A stretch of 64,000 nucleotides of DNA from Petaurus breviceps papuanus. Its lineage: Eukaryota > Chordata > Mammalia > Diprotodontia > Petauridae. Below the pieces are notes generated by a model. That model searched no databases. It worked only from the letters and a program-made list of their open reading frames with translations, and was not told the origin of the DNA. Position 1 is the stretch's first letter, and each line of letters starts with the position of its first letter. Where the stretch lies: positions 67,549,754 through 67,613,753 of the forward strand of contig JAMXIF010001253.1 of assembly GCA_028583685.1 (NCBI GenBank), read 5' to 3'. The translations under genes and the position numbers were made by a program. Below are positions 63,704 through 64,000 of this stretch, in pieces.

Positions 63704-64000
63704 CTGCATGGAAAAAATGGAAATATTTTAATTACAGCAATATGTCAAAACCATTTTCTTATGCTAAAAAGCATGAAGATTCATTGCACAATTCCTATCC
63801 CCACAGCTTAAGTGGGAAAATGTGAAATCTGACCCTTAAGTTACCATGGAACCCTGTCTTCCTCTTGCTGTGCACACCAGCATATGAGCAAAGCAAGGAA
63901 GCAAGAACAAAAAGTGCACCAGATACCTGAACCAACGTGAAAACTCTTCTCAAACCCAAGGACAATCATCAGGCACTTCACATAATAATCAGAGTAAATT

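Noticed and set aside
1-64000. A previously undescribed multi-gene system
   Set aside because: All coding sequence that I can support belongs to BRCA2 and N4BP2L1; everything else recognisable is repeat-derived.

Overview
This is vertebrate nuclear DNA: AT-rich, with small exons joined by GT-AG introns and saturated with interspersed repeats. The repeat mix points to a marsupial. It has many copies of a tRNA-headed SINE with an A-rich tail, MIR/THER1-type and longer CORE-SINEs, L2 and L3/CR1 relics, a marsupial-type L1, and ORF1-only 'half-L1' (HAL1) elements. I cannot name the species. An Australian marsupial is possible but not shown.

Bases 12969-49059 carry the 3' part of BRCA2 on the + strand. 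These are sixteen coding exons equivalent to human exons 12-27, found by matching protein sequence, reading phase and splice sites. Thirteen have exactly the human exon length or phase; exons 14 and 18 are 6 and 3 bases longer and exon 26 is 6 bases shorter, all in frame. They encode the end of the central region, the whole DNA-binding domain (helical domain, OB1, OB2 with tower, OB3) and the C-terminal RAD51-binding segment. The reading frame ends about 60 residues before the human end, so the second nuclear localisation signal is missing. Exon 11 and everything upstream lie outside the window, so intron 11 is at least 12.97 kb.

Bases 63448-63703 on the - strand are the last coding exon of N4BP2L1. 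BRCA2 and N4BP2L1 converge tail to tail, as in human chromosome 13 order. The ~14 kb between them contains no other gene I can support. It holds L2, MIR, RTE and L1 fragments and a 2.2-kb hAT DNA-transposon fossil with recognisable transposase pieces.

Nesting gives a rough order of events. L2 and MIR are oldest, because they are interrupted by hAT, a solo LTR, HAL1 and SINEs. HAL1 and L1 came next, some with visible target-site duplications. The tRNA-headed SINEs are youngest, many with nearly perfect duplications of 9-14 bp. I found no novel multi-gene system. The points most worth a second look are the shortened BRCA2 C-terminus, the HAL1 group, and the transposon lying 21 bases from the exon 19 donor.
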